Origin: Ailanthus altissimus
Lineage: Eukaryota; Streptophyta; Magnoliopsida; Sapindales; Simaroubaceae
NCBI GenBank assembly: GCA_946807835.1
Contig: OX327683.1
Location: forward strand, 5,771,001-5,835,000
DNA length: 64,000 bases
Direction of reading: 5' to 3'
The position numbers and the translations under genes were made by a program. The notes beneath the pieces were generated by a model that did not search any database, was not told the origin of the DNA, and saw nothing but the letters and a program-made list of their open reading frames with translations. Positions 22,851-35,609 of the stretch are shown one piece after another. Each line of letters starts with the position of its first letter. Position 1 is the stretch's first letter.

Positions 22851-23204
22851 AGGACTGAGGGGAATTAGGTGTTTATTGGGTTTATATATATGGATAATTA
22901 AGTGCATGCTATCTCATAATAAGATTTCATGTTTCCTAGTTACATAATGACATGCGACACTTATTTTTAACTTTTTAAAAATATAATAAAAATTAATATT
23001 TTTGGTTTAATTATTTTTTTTTAGTAAAATTAGACTTGAGCTGAATTGGACGGTCTGATTTTCTCTTTAAAACTAATGGATTATTTTTACGTGAGAAAAT
23101 TGATTTGAATTCGGTCTAGTTTAATTCGGTTCGTTTTTTTTTTTTTCTAGTTTTTGATTATTTTTTCAACTTTAATATTGACTGAAAATACAAATATTAA
23201 AACA

Positions 23205-24210
23205 AAAACTATATATAACCCTTTATTATTTTGAACATTACCGACTTAATCTTTCATTTTACTAAGGAAATTATATCGTTAAGATTTCGTTAAATGTTAA
23301 CTCTTATTGCCTTTTTACTAATCTCTTTATATATTGTATGTTTACTAATTTCTTTATATTGCTGACATCATTGTGGATATTATTTTTTTACTTTTTTTTG
23401 GGAACAAATTATTAATGTATTATTTTATATAAAAAATAATATTAAAATAATAACATATTTATGTTATTATAGAAGGATAAATATTTTAGTTATTTTATTA
23501 TATATTTTTAAATTTTATTGATATTTATTTTTTAAATACATTATTATTTAATACTTTTGAGAAAGAATAAATATGTTATGATGTTATTATTTTAATTTCT
23601 TTTTAGTATTTTTTAAAATATAAAAAAATTATAACGTATTTATTCTTTTTAATGAGTATTAATATTAAAATATTTAAAAATTATTAAATATTAATTATTC
23701 TAAAATATGACAAAAAATAAAATAAAAAACTAAAATGTTCATCCTTCCACCATAACATATATATATTAAGATTTTTATTATTTTAGTTATTTTTAGTATG
23801 CTTTAAAAATAATAAAAATTATATCATATTTATTCTTTTGAATGAGTATTGAATACTAATGTATTTAAAAAATATTAATATTAATAAATTTTAAAATATA
23901 AACTAAAAACTAAAATAATTAGAATATTCATTATTCCACCATAACATAAATATATTTTGATTTTATTGATTAATTATTTTAGTATCATTTTTTTAATTAA
24001 TACATTATTAACTTTTGAAAAAAAAATAGTCAAAGGATGATGACAATAATAATGTCAATAATGTAAAGACAATTTAATAAAAGAATAATAAGAACTAAAA
24101 TTCAATAATTTTTTTGTAATAATAGAGTTTTTTTTTTATAAATAATATGAAATACTAGGAGAATAAATGGATAATACTTAAAATAAAGAGAGATAATTAG
24201 TCGCAGCCGA
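23205..24210 (+). repeat. Dispersed 1-kb foldback-like repeat, copy 1
   Basis: This AT-rich block matches 32170-33090 in the same orientation along its length: shared gttaaatgttaactcttat-like start, ttttactaattt, an aacatatttatgttat..agaaggataaatatttta unit, its inverted counterpart (aaaatgttcatccttccaccataacat), and an ending gagagataattagtcgcagcc. The internal inverted units imply a foldback or MITE-like structure. Confidence 0.6.
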
Positions 24211-26327
24211 ATTAAAAAATATATGAATTTATGGAGATTCTATTTTTATAAAGCCGATTTTTTTTAAAGTGAATTATACCTTATAATACATGCAATTATG
24301 CATAAGAACTACACATCCACAAAACTAAATACTTTCTTTCGTCCCCACCACTTGAATAACTCATTGGTGGGAATCGTGGCCTTTCATCTTGGGACCATAG
24401 TTCTTTTTCCTTTAGAAAGGAAAGTTGGTCCAATATTTGTAAGATTCGACGATATGTATTCTAATTATAAATATCAATAAAATATTATTTAAATTATAAA
24501 ATTTATTGATTTTAATATATATATATTTTTAAAAAAAAGACTAAATTCTTATTTTCTCATTTGAAAAGATGTTCAACATTCTCTTTTACTAAAACTTAAT
24601 CAATGTCATTGAAGGAAAACTTTATTAAAAACAAGAAAGAATTAAAGATAAAAAACTATTATATATAAGACTCAAATTCAAACTATTTTAAAGAACTCAA
24701 TTCCTTTTTATTCTCTTTAAATAAAAGGAGAGAAAAAGACATAGAGAGAATATAAATGATAGTTTAGAGAGCGAAAGAGAATTATCTATAAAAAAAGTGA
24801 GAAAATATATTGAAACATTTATATAATTTTATTTACATATTATTTTAATATATAACATATTATTAGACTTTGTTGTTTAATTTAGGGAATTGATATAGGT
24901 TTATGAGATTCGAACCATTATAAATTTATGGTATTTAAAATTTTTAATTTTATTTTTTTACTATTTTATTTTTATTTTTAGATTTGAGTTTTGAATTGGA
25001 ATACAAAATTATAACAGTGTTATTAGAGCACGAATTTTCAAAATGACGGCACCATTTTATTTTATTTTTTAAATCTTTAAATTGTGTCTTTTTTTCTTGA
25101 AATTTTTTTATAAATAACTTATATTTCTTGACATATTCTTTTTTTTTTTTAATTCTTACTTTTACAAATACGTTTATCTTTGTTTTTTTTTTTTCCACAA
25201 AACAATGGTCGCCGAGATGCTTTAGCCTGTAAGTGTAAGGGGACCCCAATACATTCGAATCCGATCTTCTCTTTTTCAATTCTTTCCGATCTTAATTGTT
25301 TACTAGGAGTTGGAGAATACAAAGTGAATGTATTTCAAATTCTGCTACAACTTGCTCTAATCCCACTAAACAAAGTCAATGTTCTCAGTTTACCATACTT
25401 TAGTTTGCTTCAACTTCAATACTCATTATATAAACCAACAGGCCGGTCACCATTGTGTTAGAATCTAACAATTCTTAGAATAAGTTTAGGTGCTTGCCTC
25501 TTGCCTCGACGGCGAAATTTGTTTACTTTTTAAGTTAAAAGTTTAAATTTTTTCAGAGATTAAAGCTCTTATTTGAAAAAATTGAATTAATTCTTTCAAT
25601 TATTAGAAGGTCAATTTAGTCCCTTTCACTTCATTTGAGAGAATTATTTAATTAATTGTATTAAAACAAGATATTATAATTAGTTGATATTTGAGATGTA
25701 ATATTATAATTATTTGAGATTTGAAAATGAATACTAGTATAAAAAAATTATTAAGTATTGTATAATTTTAAATTAATTAATTTAATGTACAATCGACAGC
25801 ACTAAAAAAGAAATTTCTTTTTTATAAATTCTTAATTAACTGTGTTCCAAATAAAATATAATCTCATGAAATGCTGTGGCTTGCGTGATTGATTGTGTTT
25901 TGAAACAAAGAACAGTTTAAAAATGTTGGCAATATATTAATGGCTAAACCAAACTATTATATGCATATGCCCACAAAAAGGCAAAAGAAGAAAGCACTTC
26001 TATGGGAATGGCCCATGCAGACAAACGAAACAGGTGGTGCAAATTGTCACAATTTAATTATGAAAAGGCAAACTAGCGTCCAATAATTCCATGGTATTAT
26101 CGCTTTCAGGCCACAATATCTTACCTTTTTATTTTTAAAAAAACAAACAAGTTGTTTAATTGATATGATGTTCACCTTTATCGATGGTGATGATCATTTT
26201 CTCTACGTGGTTCAAGATTCTATATATATAACTACTCAAATCCCTACAGAACACTTAGCTGAAGCATAAGGGGTCTAAATTCTCGTTGCATGCAAAAAGA
26301 CGAAGAGGAGAAGCCAAAAATCAAATT
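24210..26327. other. AT-rich intergenic DNA upstream of the glycine-rich gene
   Basis: No gene seen. Short open frames near 24298 and 25180 have no recognisable features. The right end (from about 26160) is the promoter of the gene starting at 26328; a TATA run tctatatatata lies near 26219-26230 and a ctacgtgg (ACGT core) near 26203. Confidence 0.4.
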
Positions 26328-29300
26328 ATGGGAAATAAGAATCTGGGTTTGTGTCTTATGATTTTCACCTACTATTTTGCATCTGCAGCTTCTTCTCCAA
26401 CTCAAAAGAAACTGCTTTCAGGTAAATTCTCTTTCTGGGTGTCCTTTTTTTCCTCTTCTGGCTGTCTATGAGTTACTTGTAGCTTTGGTTTTGTGTAGAA
26501 ACTCGAAGTCAGAAATGAATTTTCATGAAGCAGTAAGAGAAATAAAATAGGTATAAACTCAAGTTTGGTAGCCATCATCACCTTCGTAAGTAATAACTGA
26601 TCTGGAGAAAATAATTAACTAAAGACATGGTTTACAAGTTGTCTTGGAGTGGGAAAATGATATAAAATGACCTTTTATTGGGAGCATATTGATATGAAGA
26701 AGATGAAACAACAGAAATGAAATATGGATTAGAGGAAACCAAAAGATCAATCATCATGTACAGTCATTTTTCTATTACTTTTTTCTTTTTATGGGTTTTT
26801 TTTAATGATAAATATAATGAATTGAATATTTTACTGTATAGAAATAATGTATAAAATTGATTTTTATATAAATTTAAGACATATAAAATAAAAAATTTAG
26901 AATAAATAAAAGACAAATAATATTTATATTAAAAAAATGATATGGTAAGAATATTAGGAGAATATTATAAAATTATTAAGGAATATTAGATTGATTTCGG
27001 AATAATTTTTTAATATCTCTTTTAAACTCAAGATAACGGAGTAGAAGTAAATTTGAGTTTGAAGACTAAAATATAAAAGTGGCTAACAAGCAGAGGTTTA
27101 ATAAAAATATCAGCAGGTTATCACATTGATGGATGGAGTGGAGCGTAAAAGTGCTCTGAGAAACGTGTTGTCGAATAAAATGGTAATCTATTTTAATATG
27201 CTTAGTCTGCTAATGAAAAATATCATTATGAGCAATTTGAATAACACTTTAATTGTTTTAATAAATAGATGTATTGCCAAAGTGAATAATACCCATATCT
27301 CCAAGAAGCCATCGAAGTCAAACAATCTTTTGGGTAGTATCAACAAAGGCACGATACTCAGCCTCAATACTAGAACGGACAGTGACTATTTACTTTTTGC
27401 TTTTCCATGAAAGAAAAGAATCTCTTAAGAAAAGACAAGATTTAGTAGTTGATCATCGATCTATAGGATCACCTGCCTAATTTGCTACGGCATAAACTTG
27501 CAACACAAGGGGGGAGTGAGCTAAAAAATGGAGACCATGAAAAAGTGTATCCTTAAGATAATGCAGAGTATAAAGTACTGCTGCAAAATGAGAGGTACAA
27601 GGAGCGGTCATAAATTGACTGACAACATGAACAACATAGATAATATCTGGTTGAGTGACAATGAGATATATAAAACTACCAACTAATTGGCGATAAAGAG
27701 TGGCATCACTGAGAAGAGTACTATAAAAAAATTTAAATTTGGTATTAGGCTCTAAGGGAGTAGAGACAGTCTTACTATCTGTCATGCTAGCTCTAGCAAG
27801 TAGATCCGATGTTTATTTCGCCTGTGAGAGATAATATCTGGTAGAATCAGACAGTACTTCAAGTTCAAGGAAATAATTGATAGTACCAAAATCTTTCGTT
27901 TCAAAGTGTTGCTGAAGAAAGGTCTTGAGAGTGTAAATACCAAGAAGATCATCACCCATTATAATCATGTCATCAACATAGAGAAGAAGTAGAATACAAC
28001 TGCGTGCTGTCTTACAAAGAAAAAGAGTTAAGTTATAAGGATTAGATTGAAAAATATAATGAAGAATAGTCTCATTAAACTTTGCAAACCATGCATGAGG
28101 AGTTTGTTTAAAACAGTATAGAGCACGACAAAATTTACAGACTTTACTTAGAGGATATAAATAACTAGAATGAGGCTTTATATACACTTCTTCAATAAGA
28201 TCACCATTAAAGAAAACATTCTTGACATCCATTTGAAATAATGTCCAATCACGAACTGCAGCAACAGCTAATAAACTCTGAATAGAAGTAAGTCTAGCAA
28301 TTGGAGCAAATGTTGTTTCGTAATCAATTTCATATTCTTGAGTAAAGCCTTTGGTAACAAGATGGGCTTTATAACACTCAATAGTTTCATCACATTTGGT
28401 CTTGATCTTATACACCCATTTTGTATCTAATGGTACTCTTATTAGGTGGAAGAGTAACAAAATCCCAAATATAATACTTCTTAAGAGCCTGTAATTCTTC
28501 TATCATTATTTATGCCAAAAAGGATTAGAGTTAGCCTCGAAATAAGATTGAGGCTCATATAAAAAAGAGTAGTAGAGAAACAATGATAATTACAAATTTT
28601 AACAAGAAGTTCTCTTACTTAAGATGAACGACGAAGAGAGGGTGTAAATGAGGCCTTAGGGAAGTCGAGAGCAGATCCTTCAAACGATGTATGAGGCTCA
28701 AAAGTATATGTCGTATCAGTAAACTCACCTATATGAAATTCAGAAGAAGTATTTGTAGGTGAAGTATCCAGAAAAAGATTAACAAAATTATTTGCAAAAA
28801 ATTGTGAAATAAGAAGAGACACAGAATTAAAGTTAGATATAGAAGAAAATATTTTATGCTCGAGAAATATTACATGACGAGAAACATGAAGGCGGTAAGA
28901 TATGAGATCCTAATACCTATAACATTTATGTTTTATCACATATCCTAAAAAGAAACACAATCGAGTGCGTGGCTCGAGTTTGGTGTGCTCATATTTTTTA
29001 AGTAGGATAAAGCAGACACAACCAAATATTTTAAAGAGGCTATAATTAGGTGGAATTCTATAACAACGCTCATAAGGTAACTTATTCTCTATAATGAGAG
29101 AATGAACATGATTAATGGTAAAGACAACGGTCAAGGTGGCTTTTCTCTAAAAATATTCAGGACAAGAGGAAGAGATAAGAAGAGCACGAGTGGTGTTTAA
29201 AATATGTCTATGTTTACGTTCGGCTCTTTTATTTTGCTGAGATGTACCAGGATAAGACCTTTGACATATAATATCATATTCTTGTAAAAGATTTAAAAAG

Positions 29301-32300
29301 TAAAAATTCTTATACTTTATGGTATTATCAGTATGAAAAACCTTGAACAAAATCTTGATAAATTTTAGTAAATTCTGATCATTGTTTCATAAAAAAAATA
29401 ACCAAGTATATTAAGAATATCCATCGACAAAGATCATAAAATATTTAGATCCTCCCATTATGGCATTGAGAGAGTGATTCTATATATCAGAATGTACAAG
29501 ATTAAATAAAGCACGAGAGACAGTAGTACTATCATTAAAATGTAAAGATGGTTATTTAGTTAAAGGACAAGTAAGAGAATCATCTTTGTTATCAGAAACA
29601 ATACCTAAATGACCATTAGATACTAGAGATCAGATGCGATTGACTGACACATGACCCAAATAAGAGTGCCAAAGATGTAATGAAGGCACTGGAGAGGTAG
29701 ATGTTGTAGACAAAGGATATAGAGAAGACAAATCTAAATAGATGAGTTTATACGAACATCCAACCTTACAGCTTGTCCTAAGCATCTAGCCTGTCTTTAA
29801 ATCTTGTACACAACAACCAGAAGTAGTAAATAAGACATTAAAACTAAATTCACATAATTGACTGACAGATAAAAGATTTAATGTGAGGTTAGAAAAAAAA
29901 GTGTTAAATACAAAGAGATTAGGGTAAGACATTTGAGCAACATAATTAATTTTCATGAGAGAACTATTGGCAGTTTAAATAGAGGGTAAATAAGATTTAG
30001 AAGTTTTAGAGGAGAAAACTGTAGAATCAGAAGTCATGTGGTTGCAACACGGAGAGTTCAAATACCAAGAAGAATTACTTAAAATACTGGAGGAATGAAA
30101 AATTAAGGGTTTACCAAAATTAGAGAGGAGTAAACAGAGTAAAAGTTTAAGATTACTAGCCAAGTTGGAAAAGAGACTCATAATGTCCTATGCAACAATA
30201 ACAACAGATTTTGTAAGAGTAGCACCTTAAGACAATCCAGGTAAATGGCATGACTTAGATAAAACAGAATTAATAGAGAAATAATATTGAGAAGTATCAA
30301 ACTCATCCATAGATCCCAAAAATAAGTAATTTTGACCCTTTCAACTAATTACGAATTAGCCCTTAAACTTTTAATAATTATTATTTTACTCTAAAACTTT
30401 TAATAATTGTAAAATGACCCTTTAACTTTTTTTATAAATTATAAATTGGCCTTTAAAATTTGTTTATTGCAAAATAGCCCAAAATTTTTACAAATTAAAA
30501 ATTGTCTAAAAAATACATAAAATTATAATCTGACCTCAGGATATTAAAAACATTACAAATATAGACCCTTATTGTACATAGTGAACTTTAGTCGGCCAGT
30601 GTGGTATGTTTTGATCTCCAATTGACATATTTTCCAGTGGTGTTTGAACGATCAGAGACTGTTGATTCTCTTGGATTGGGCGGTGTTGGTCACGTTGCTA
30701 TAGAGGTGGCTTTAGGAGGTGTGTGAGTGTGGCTCCAATCTTCGATCAGCGCATTTTTGGTTGTGTTGAAATGGTCGGTGGTGTCTAACTGTCTTGGGGT
30801 AGGTGGTGTCAATCACGGCAATTTTCTGGTGAACTTTCGACAGCTTTTCGACGAAACTCCGATGAACTTCCATCTAGTTTTTGAAAAAAAATTCCCGCCA
30901 ATCTTCGGTTAAGTATAGAGATAGTGAAAAAGCCAAAACTTTGATACTATATGAGAAATATAATGAACTACATATTCCATTTAGTAAAAATAATGTACAA
31001 AGTTGATATTTATATAAGCTTAAGATATATACAAAGTAAAAAATTTAGAATAACTAAAAGGTAAGAAATATTTACATTAATGACAATATATGGTAAGAAT
31101 ATTAGAGAAATATTATGAAATTATTAGAGAATATTAAATTGATTATGAAATAATTCCATAATATTTATATTATTACATTTTGTCTTTAAATTCTTTCTCA
31201 TGAAAAATCCAAGGAAGAAAAGTTGTGAGCATTTTTTTTAAGGGATTTTTACTCCGAAGGTTTAGACATGAAACTTTTCCAATTTTCATGCAAGATCTTC
31301 TTCCATTATATGGATCAAGAATGAATACAAAACTGCTTAGACCATCACATTAAAAAGAATGTATTTTTAGAGTGGAAGCAAAATTTAAAGTGAGGGGTTA
31401 GATGTTAAAGTTAAAAATTATATTAAATTAGAGTTTAATTATATAAGAGTTTTAGTGTTAGGATTAAAATTTTAAAGGGCCAAATCATAAAAATATTTAT
31501 TTTAAAAAGTAAAAATTGTAAAAATACATTATCGAATTAAAAAAAAATAGGTTTAGGGGCCATATGTCACGTCCCGCATTGAATAGAAATTGAGCAATTT
31601 TTGGATACATATGGACAGGTAAGTAATATTACCTAACAAGCTAGTCTTTTGGATCAATGGCAAGTGCCCAACCCATAACAAGTGATATCAGAGCAAATCT
31701 AAATTTTCATTTACATGTGGGCTCCTAAAATCGCCTTAATGAAATTACCACATTGAGTAGTGGGTCCCCATGTTCCTAAGGGATAGGCATTATAAGTCAA
31801 ATGAGCCCCGAAAAACCTGTATCTTGAGCCTTAATAAGAGATTGATGTGTAAGTTGTAAGTTTCCTAACCTTGGGGATGGGCAATACGGGTCAGGTTGGC
31901 TTATAAGTTTGGGTCAATCAATAACGAAGGCGTCACGTGTTAGGTGTGAGAGAATGTCACGTCTTATATCGAATAGAGATTAGATGGATCTTGTGTATAT
32001 ATGAGCGGATAGGAACCATTAGCTAACAAGTTAATCTTTTAAGTTAATGACAAGCACGCAACCCATAACACATAGCCCCTTAAAGCCCTAATGAAACTCT
32101 GCCTTTGTGTATTTTAATATCATAATAGAACTAGGCCTTTTTGATCATTTTGATTTTTGGGAAACTATATATAATTCTTATATTGTTTTGAGCATTATTC
32201 AATTACCCATTGATATTTTATATTATCCAAAAAATCTCTTATTGTTATAAATATTTTGTTAAATCTTAACCCTTACTATTTTTTTACTAATTTACCTTTA

Positions 32301-34119
32301 CATTGATGACATTATTCTTTTACTATTTTTCATAAATTATTATTATATATTTTTAAGATATTATTAAAATAATAAAAATTATAACATATTTATGTTACGA
32401 TAGAAGGATGAATATTTTAATTATTTTATTTTTTATTTTTTATTTTACATTATTTATTTTTTAAATACATTAAAATTTAGTACTTTTAAAAAAGATAAAT
32501 ATATTATAGTTTTATTTCATTATTTTTTAGTAATTTTGTTTAAAAATATTAAACAAATATAATGTATTTATTCTTTCTAATATGCATTAAATATTAATGT
32601 ATTAAAAATATTAAATATTAATAAAAATTAAAAATTAAAAAATAATTAAAATATTCATCCTTCCACCTTAACATAAATATGTTATGATTTTTATTATTAT
32701 AGTATTTTAGATATTTGTTTAATATTTTTATAATAATAATAATAACCATAACGTGATTATTATTTTTAATGAGCATCAAATACTAATTTATTAAAAAAAT
32801 ATTAAATTATTAATGAATTCTAAAATATAAAATAAAATAATAAAATAATTAGAATGTTAATGTTTCTATTTATGTTATAATTTTATTATTTTAGTATTTT
32901 TTTAAAAATATATTATTAATTTCTGTTAAAAAAATAAAAGAATAATGACAACAATGATATCATCAATGTAAAGAAAAATAATAAAAATACAATAAAAATT
33001 AAGATTTAATAAATTTTTTTAAATAATATAAAATATCAAGAGAATAAAAAGGTAATACTCAAAATAAGAAAGGAATAATTAGTTGCAGCCCTTCATTTTT
33101 CTATTAAAATCCCATAGGTCGGTGTTTTATTAGGATACTAATTGGATCAAATGAATTAAGTTCAAATTTTTAAGCTCAATGAAAGTTCAAAATTTTAAGC
33201 TCAATGAAAGTTCTTTTACTTTTCTATTTTATAGTAAACTATTCAATTATTCAATACTTTTCTTTTTGTCTCATATTTACTCTCAAGTTTTTTTTAATTT
33301 GATTCAATACTCATTATAAAGAAATTTATTAAACCTGACTTCAATATTAACAAAAGGTGGTAGAAATTTATCACCATCTCGACTTCACTTCTCCTCAAAT
33401 GTCGAGAGACAATTAATTCCAGTTTGATATTATTTTAAAAAAAAATTAAAATTAACAAATATCTAACATCTTTTATAGAAGAATCCGAATCCTTTCTTAA
33501 TTCGAGACTATCTAATTTTTAACAAAATATTTTTCAAATGTCAAAAATTATTTTGGAAAGTAAATCTTATTTTGCCTTAGGTACCATAGCAATTTAATTT
33601 TTTATTTTTGATAACTTATTTCATAGAAAACTCAATTGATGGTTCAAATCATATGGCTCGTTTTAATTCCTAATCTACTCAAAATACCTGAGAGCCAAAA
33701 CTCACCAAGTAGTTTTAACTCTTAGCGAGACTGTATTAACAGATTCTTTGAAGGACACTGAGCTGGGTGACAGAGACATACAACAACATGAACATGGCAC
33801 CAGAGATGCTAATGGTAAAAACTATACCAGAAGTGGCATAGCACACGGCGGCAAAATCGCCCATGGCAGTGGTAATGGAGCACACGGTGGTGGTTCAACT
33901 GGGTCCAGTGAACATGGAGGTAATGGCGGCTCTGGATCATCTTATGCACAAGGAGGTACAGCCATCATCCCTGTAATTGCAGGCGGCGCTGCAAGTAACC
34001 GCCACCAAAACACACACCACGGTGCCAGCAGCTGCAACCGGAATTGGGTAGGGCTTCTTACCTTCATCTTGACTGCCATGGCCTCTCTTTTACATTTCTA
34101 TATGGGATGGCAAAACTAG
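26328..34119 (+). CDS. Secreted glycine-rich protein with hydrophobic C-terminal tail, two exons
   Basis: Exon 1 (26328-26421) encodes a signal peptide: MGNKNLGLCLMIFTYYFASA, cleaved probably near ASAASS. It ends TCAG before gtaaat. Exon 2 (33743-34119) follows ttaacag and completes the split codon (G plus AT gives Asp), so the phase fits exactly. The joined protein is 156 residues: signal peptide, an acidic start (LKDTELGDRD), a Gly/His/Ser-rich middle with repeated HG/GG motifs, a GGTAIIPVIAGGAA stretch, a His/Asn-rich piece, and a hydrophobic tail (VGLLTFILTAMASLLHF) that may be a membrane or GPI-anchor signal. It resembles small plant glycine-rich cell-surface proteins of unknown function. 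The 7.3-kb intron holds a copia element, a TRIM and a foldback repeat. The exon pairing is inferred from phase and content; an additional internal exon cannot be excluded. Confidence 0.7.
26814..27015 (-). repeat. 3' LTR of copia element B
   Basis: A 202-bp block paired with the 5' LTR at 30950-31163. On minus it begins TATTAAAAAATTATTCCG, just after the purine tract TAAAAGAGA. Confidence 0.75.
27080..28460 (-). pseudogene. Reverse transcriptase and RNase H of copia element B
   Basis: A 215-residue open stretch at 27813-28460 covers RT: TKWVYKIKTKCDETIE at the start, FAPIARLTSI, QMDVKNVFFNGDL with the first catalytic Asp, FKQTPHAW, and an intact YVDDMII. It continues at 27477-27785 (TDSKTVSTPLE, LYRQLVGSFIYL). 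RNase H follows to about 27080 with SSIEAEY readable near 27340-27365, but broken by stops. The frame changes between 27785 and 27813 and the RNase H Asp in YAVAN is lost. Confidence 0.8.
28619..29900 (-). pseudogene. Integrase region of copia element B, broken
   Basis: The integrase core piece at 29147-29350 has the second and third catalytic regions, HTDNTIKYKN (Asp) and QQNKRAERKHRHI (Glu). The C-terminal region follows at 28910-29134 (LPYERCYRIPPNYSLFKIFGCVCF) and an acidic linker at 28619-28822. Farther right (29350-29900) frames are broken. Integrase function is lost. Confidence 0.7.
29975..30940 (-). other. Protease-side stretch, tandem-repeat leader and GC-richer leader of element B
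   Basis: Minus 29975-30181 reads into CCNHMTSDS, the stretch just after the copia protease active site, but the expected Asp-Ser-Gly is not present. Instead of a gag domain, 30320-30560 holds about eight imperfect 29-31-bp units (minus: GGGTCATTTTATAATT-like). Between 30560 and 30938 lies a GC-richer leader with several CGG/GGCGGTG motifs. The same arrangement occurs in element C. Confidence 0.6.
30950..31163 (-). repeat. 5' LTR of copia element B
   Basis: A 214-bp block that matches 26814-27015 along its length (shared gaaatataatgaa, aagtaaaaaatttagaata, atggtaagaatattag, gaatattaaattgatt). On minus it begins TATTATGGAATTATTTC and ends in CTCATA. Confidence 0.75.
31565..32070 (+). mobile_element. 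Complete TRIM (miniature LTR retrotransposon)
   Basis: Two direct 116-bp terminal repeats, 31565-31680 and 31955-32070, both start TGTCACGTC and end ACCCATAACA. Immediately inside the left repeat is a primer-binding site, tgatatcagagc at 31683-31694, one base off TGGTATCAGAGC. A purine tract gtgtgagagaa (31944-31954) precedes the right repeat. The internal domain is only about 275 bp and non-coding. CATA flanks both ends as a 4-bp target duplication. All features match terminal-repeat retrotransposons in miniature, which move using proteins of other elements. The two LTRs differ at many sites, so it is not recent. Confidence 0.85.
32170..33090 (+). repeat. Dispersed 1-kb foldback-like repeat, copy 2
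   Basis: Same repeat as 23205-24210, same orientation. Inverted internal units are clear: aacatatttatgttacgata near 32386 against ccttaacataaatatgttat near 32667. The ends are also inverted (ttcttatattgttttgagcat near 32178, and the complement of ctcaaaataagaaaggaat near 33058-33076). It lies in the same intron as copia B and the TRIM. Confidence 0.6.
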
Positions 34120-35609
34120 ACTAATCCATTGGTATGCAGAAAATAATTTCTATTTTCTGGGTGTCAGATGTACATTAAAAACTTTTTGTGTCTGGATCTT
34201 CTTGGTTGTAACCTCTCAAAGTAATGTCTTATAAATTCCAGCACATCTATATTAGTTTTCTTTTACCAACATTTTGGTCGTGCAGTTTGTATATAATCAT
34301 GCATGCAATATTTGATGCAAAATATTCTGCTTTCAACTTTTGCAGTCCAACGCTATCTACATGAGCATAAAAAAAATACAGTTGATTCTAAGAAATGTCA
34401 TGCTTTATTGATATAAAAATGCGGTTTCTAGTCTCTTTGTTGATTTAGCCTCTCTTTAAATGTCCAGAAAGCATGAGAATGTGTCTGTGTGTGCACTTGT
34501 GTGAATTCTCAGTTAAAGTCATCTGTACATGGGGGAAAGAAATCGGAATAATTCCTTTGTTAAAAACACAAGTAGCAGTCAAAATTTTCACTTCTTTAGG
34601 GTAGATTTAGCTAACTGCATTCTAGTATTCCACCATATTTAACTATCAATTGGAGATTATGAGAAAGCATGATCTGATCATTCACTATTTCAATTCTAGG
34701 AAGATAAAATTTCTGGACAAAAGCGAATATTTTTAAGGAAAAAATTATCAACCTTCAGTTAGAAATGAGTGAGTTGCTCAAGTCTACGTGCCTCAAGAAA
34801 CTTGCAGCGCCCTTTACCACTCGATTCAATCTATTTATTTCTCCTCTTAGATGAGGTGAACTCTCTTCATCCATTGTGTCAAATTCCCTAGACAAACATA
34901 CAGTAGTTGATAAATAAACAAAAAATTACCCAACAAAATTTTTATCAAGAGAAACTTGGGATTTAATTTTTGGGGGTTCAGAAAGGGTGTTAGCAAATGG
35001 TATATAGTTGAATTCACTTGACATGCACAAGTGCATGAAACATGCACGCATAGGTAATATTGTCCGCGTCATTCTTGATGTACAAATAAGAGCTTAATAT
35101 GTGCAGCTTCTAAGGTGAAACCATGTTAAAGATCACAAAAAAAGAAAAATGTATCTTTTCAACAACTAAGCAGAAGAAATATTTCAAGATAGAAAGAAAG
35201 ATTTGACACCACTTTAATAGGGGTTTCAATAACATCACAACTGCTATCCAAATTTTTTTATTGTGTCTCATACTCTGGCCATTCATTTTCCAGCCTAGAC
35301 ATGACTTCGTAAGAGGAAAAAAGAAATTTGAGCAACAACTATTTGTGCTACATCATGTCCCAGTTACTCTGACAGAGTTAAAATGGCTGTAAATGAGCCA
35401 GTAACTATTGGCCAACAAGAAGAAAACTGTAACTTGATTTACACTCTTAACTAATAGCAAGGAAAGCGCAAGTTTATACTACATTTGGGTATAAAATAGA
35501 CAGGCAAAATGACAAGCAAAAACAGAGTTACAGAAACTTATGCTGGAAAATTGCAACAGAAATTGTCGAGGAATGTAGAGTAAGACTTACCACAAGACTT
35601 CAACATCTT
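34120..35609. other. 3' flank of the glycine-rich gene; no further gene recognised
   Basis: The first few hundred bases are probably the 3' untranslated region. The remainder is ordinary AT-rich DNA without an open frame I can support. Confidence 0.45.

Larger units (their letters stand above)
26814..31163 (-). mobile_element. Ty1/copia retrotransposon B inside the intron of the glycine-rich gene
   Basis: Reading on minus from 31163: a 5' LTR (30950-31163), a degenerate primer-binding site at 30939-30949 (tagtatcaaag, two changes from TGGTATCAGAG), a leader with a short tandem array, a short protease-side stretch, integrase, RT, RNase H, a purine tract at 27016-27024, and a 3' LTR (26814-27015). 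The order is Ty1/copia. It is closely related to element C at 37616-43308. No recognisable gag domain is present. Coding parts carry stops. It lies antisense to the host gene. Flanking tttaa and tttat may be a decayed target duplication. Confidence 0.85.

Noticed and set aside
33630..33660. tRNA gene suggested by ggttcaaatc
   Set aside because: The T-loop-like stretch has no matching acceptor stem or anticodon arm around it.
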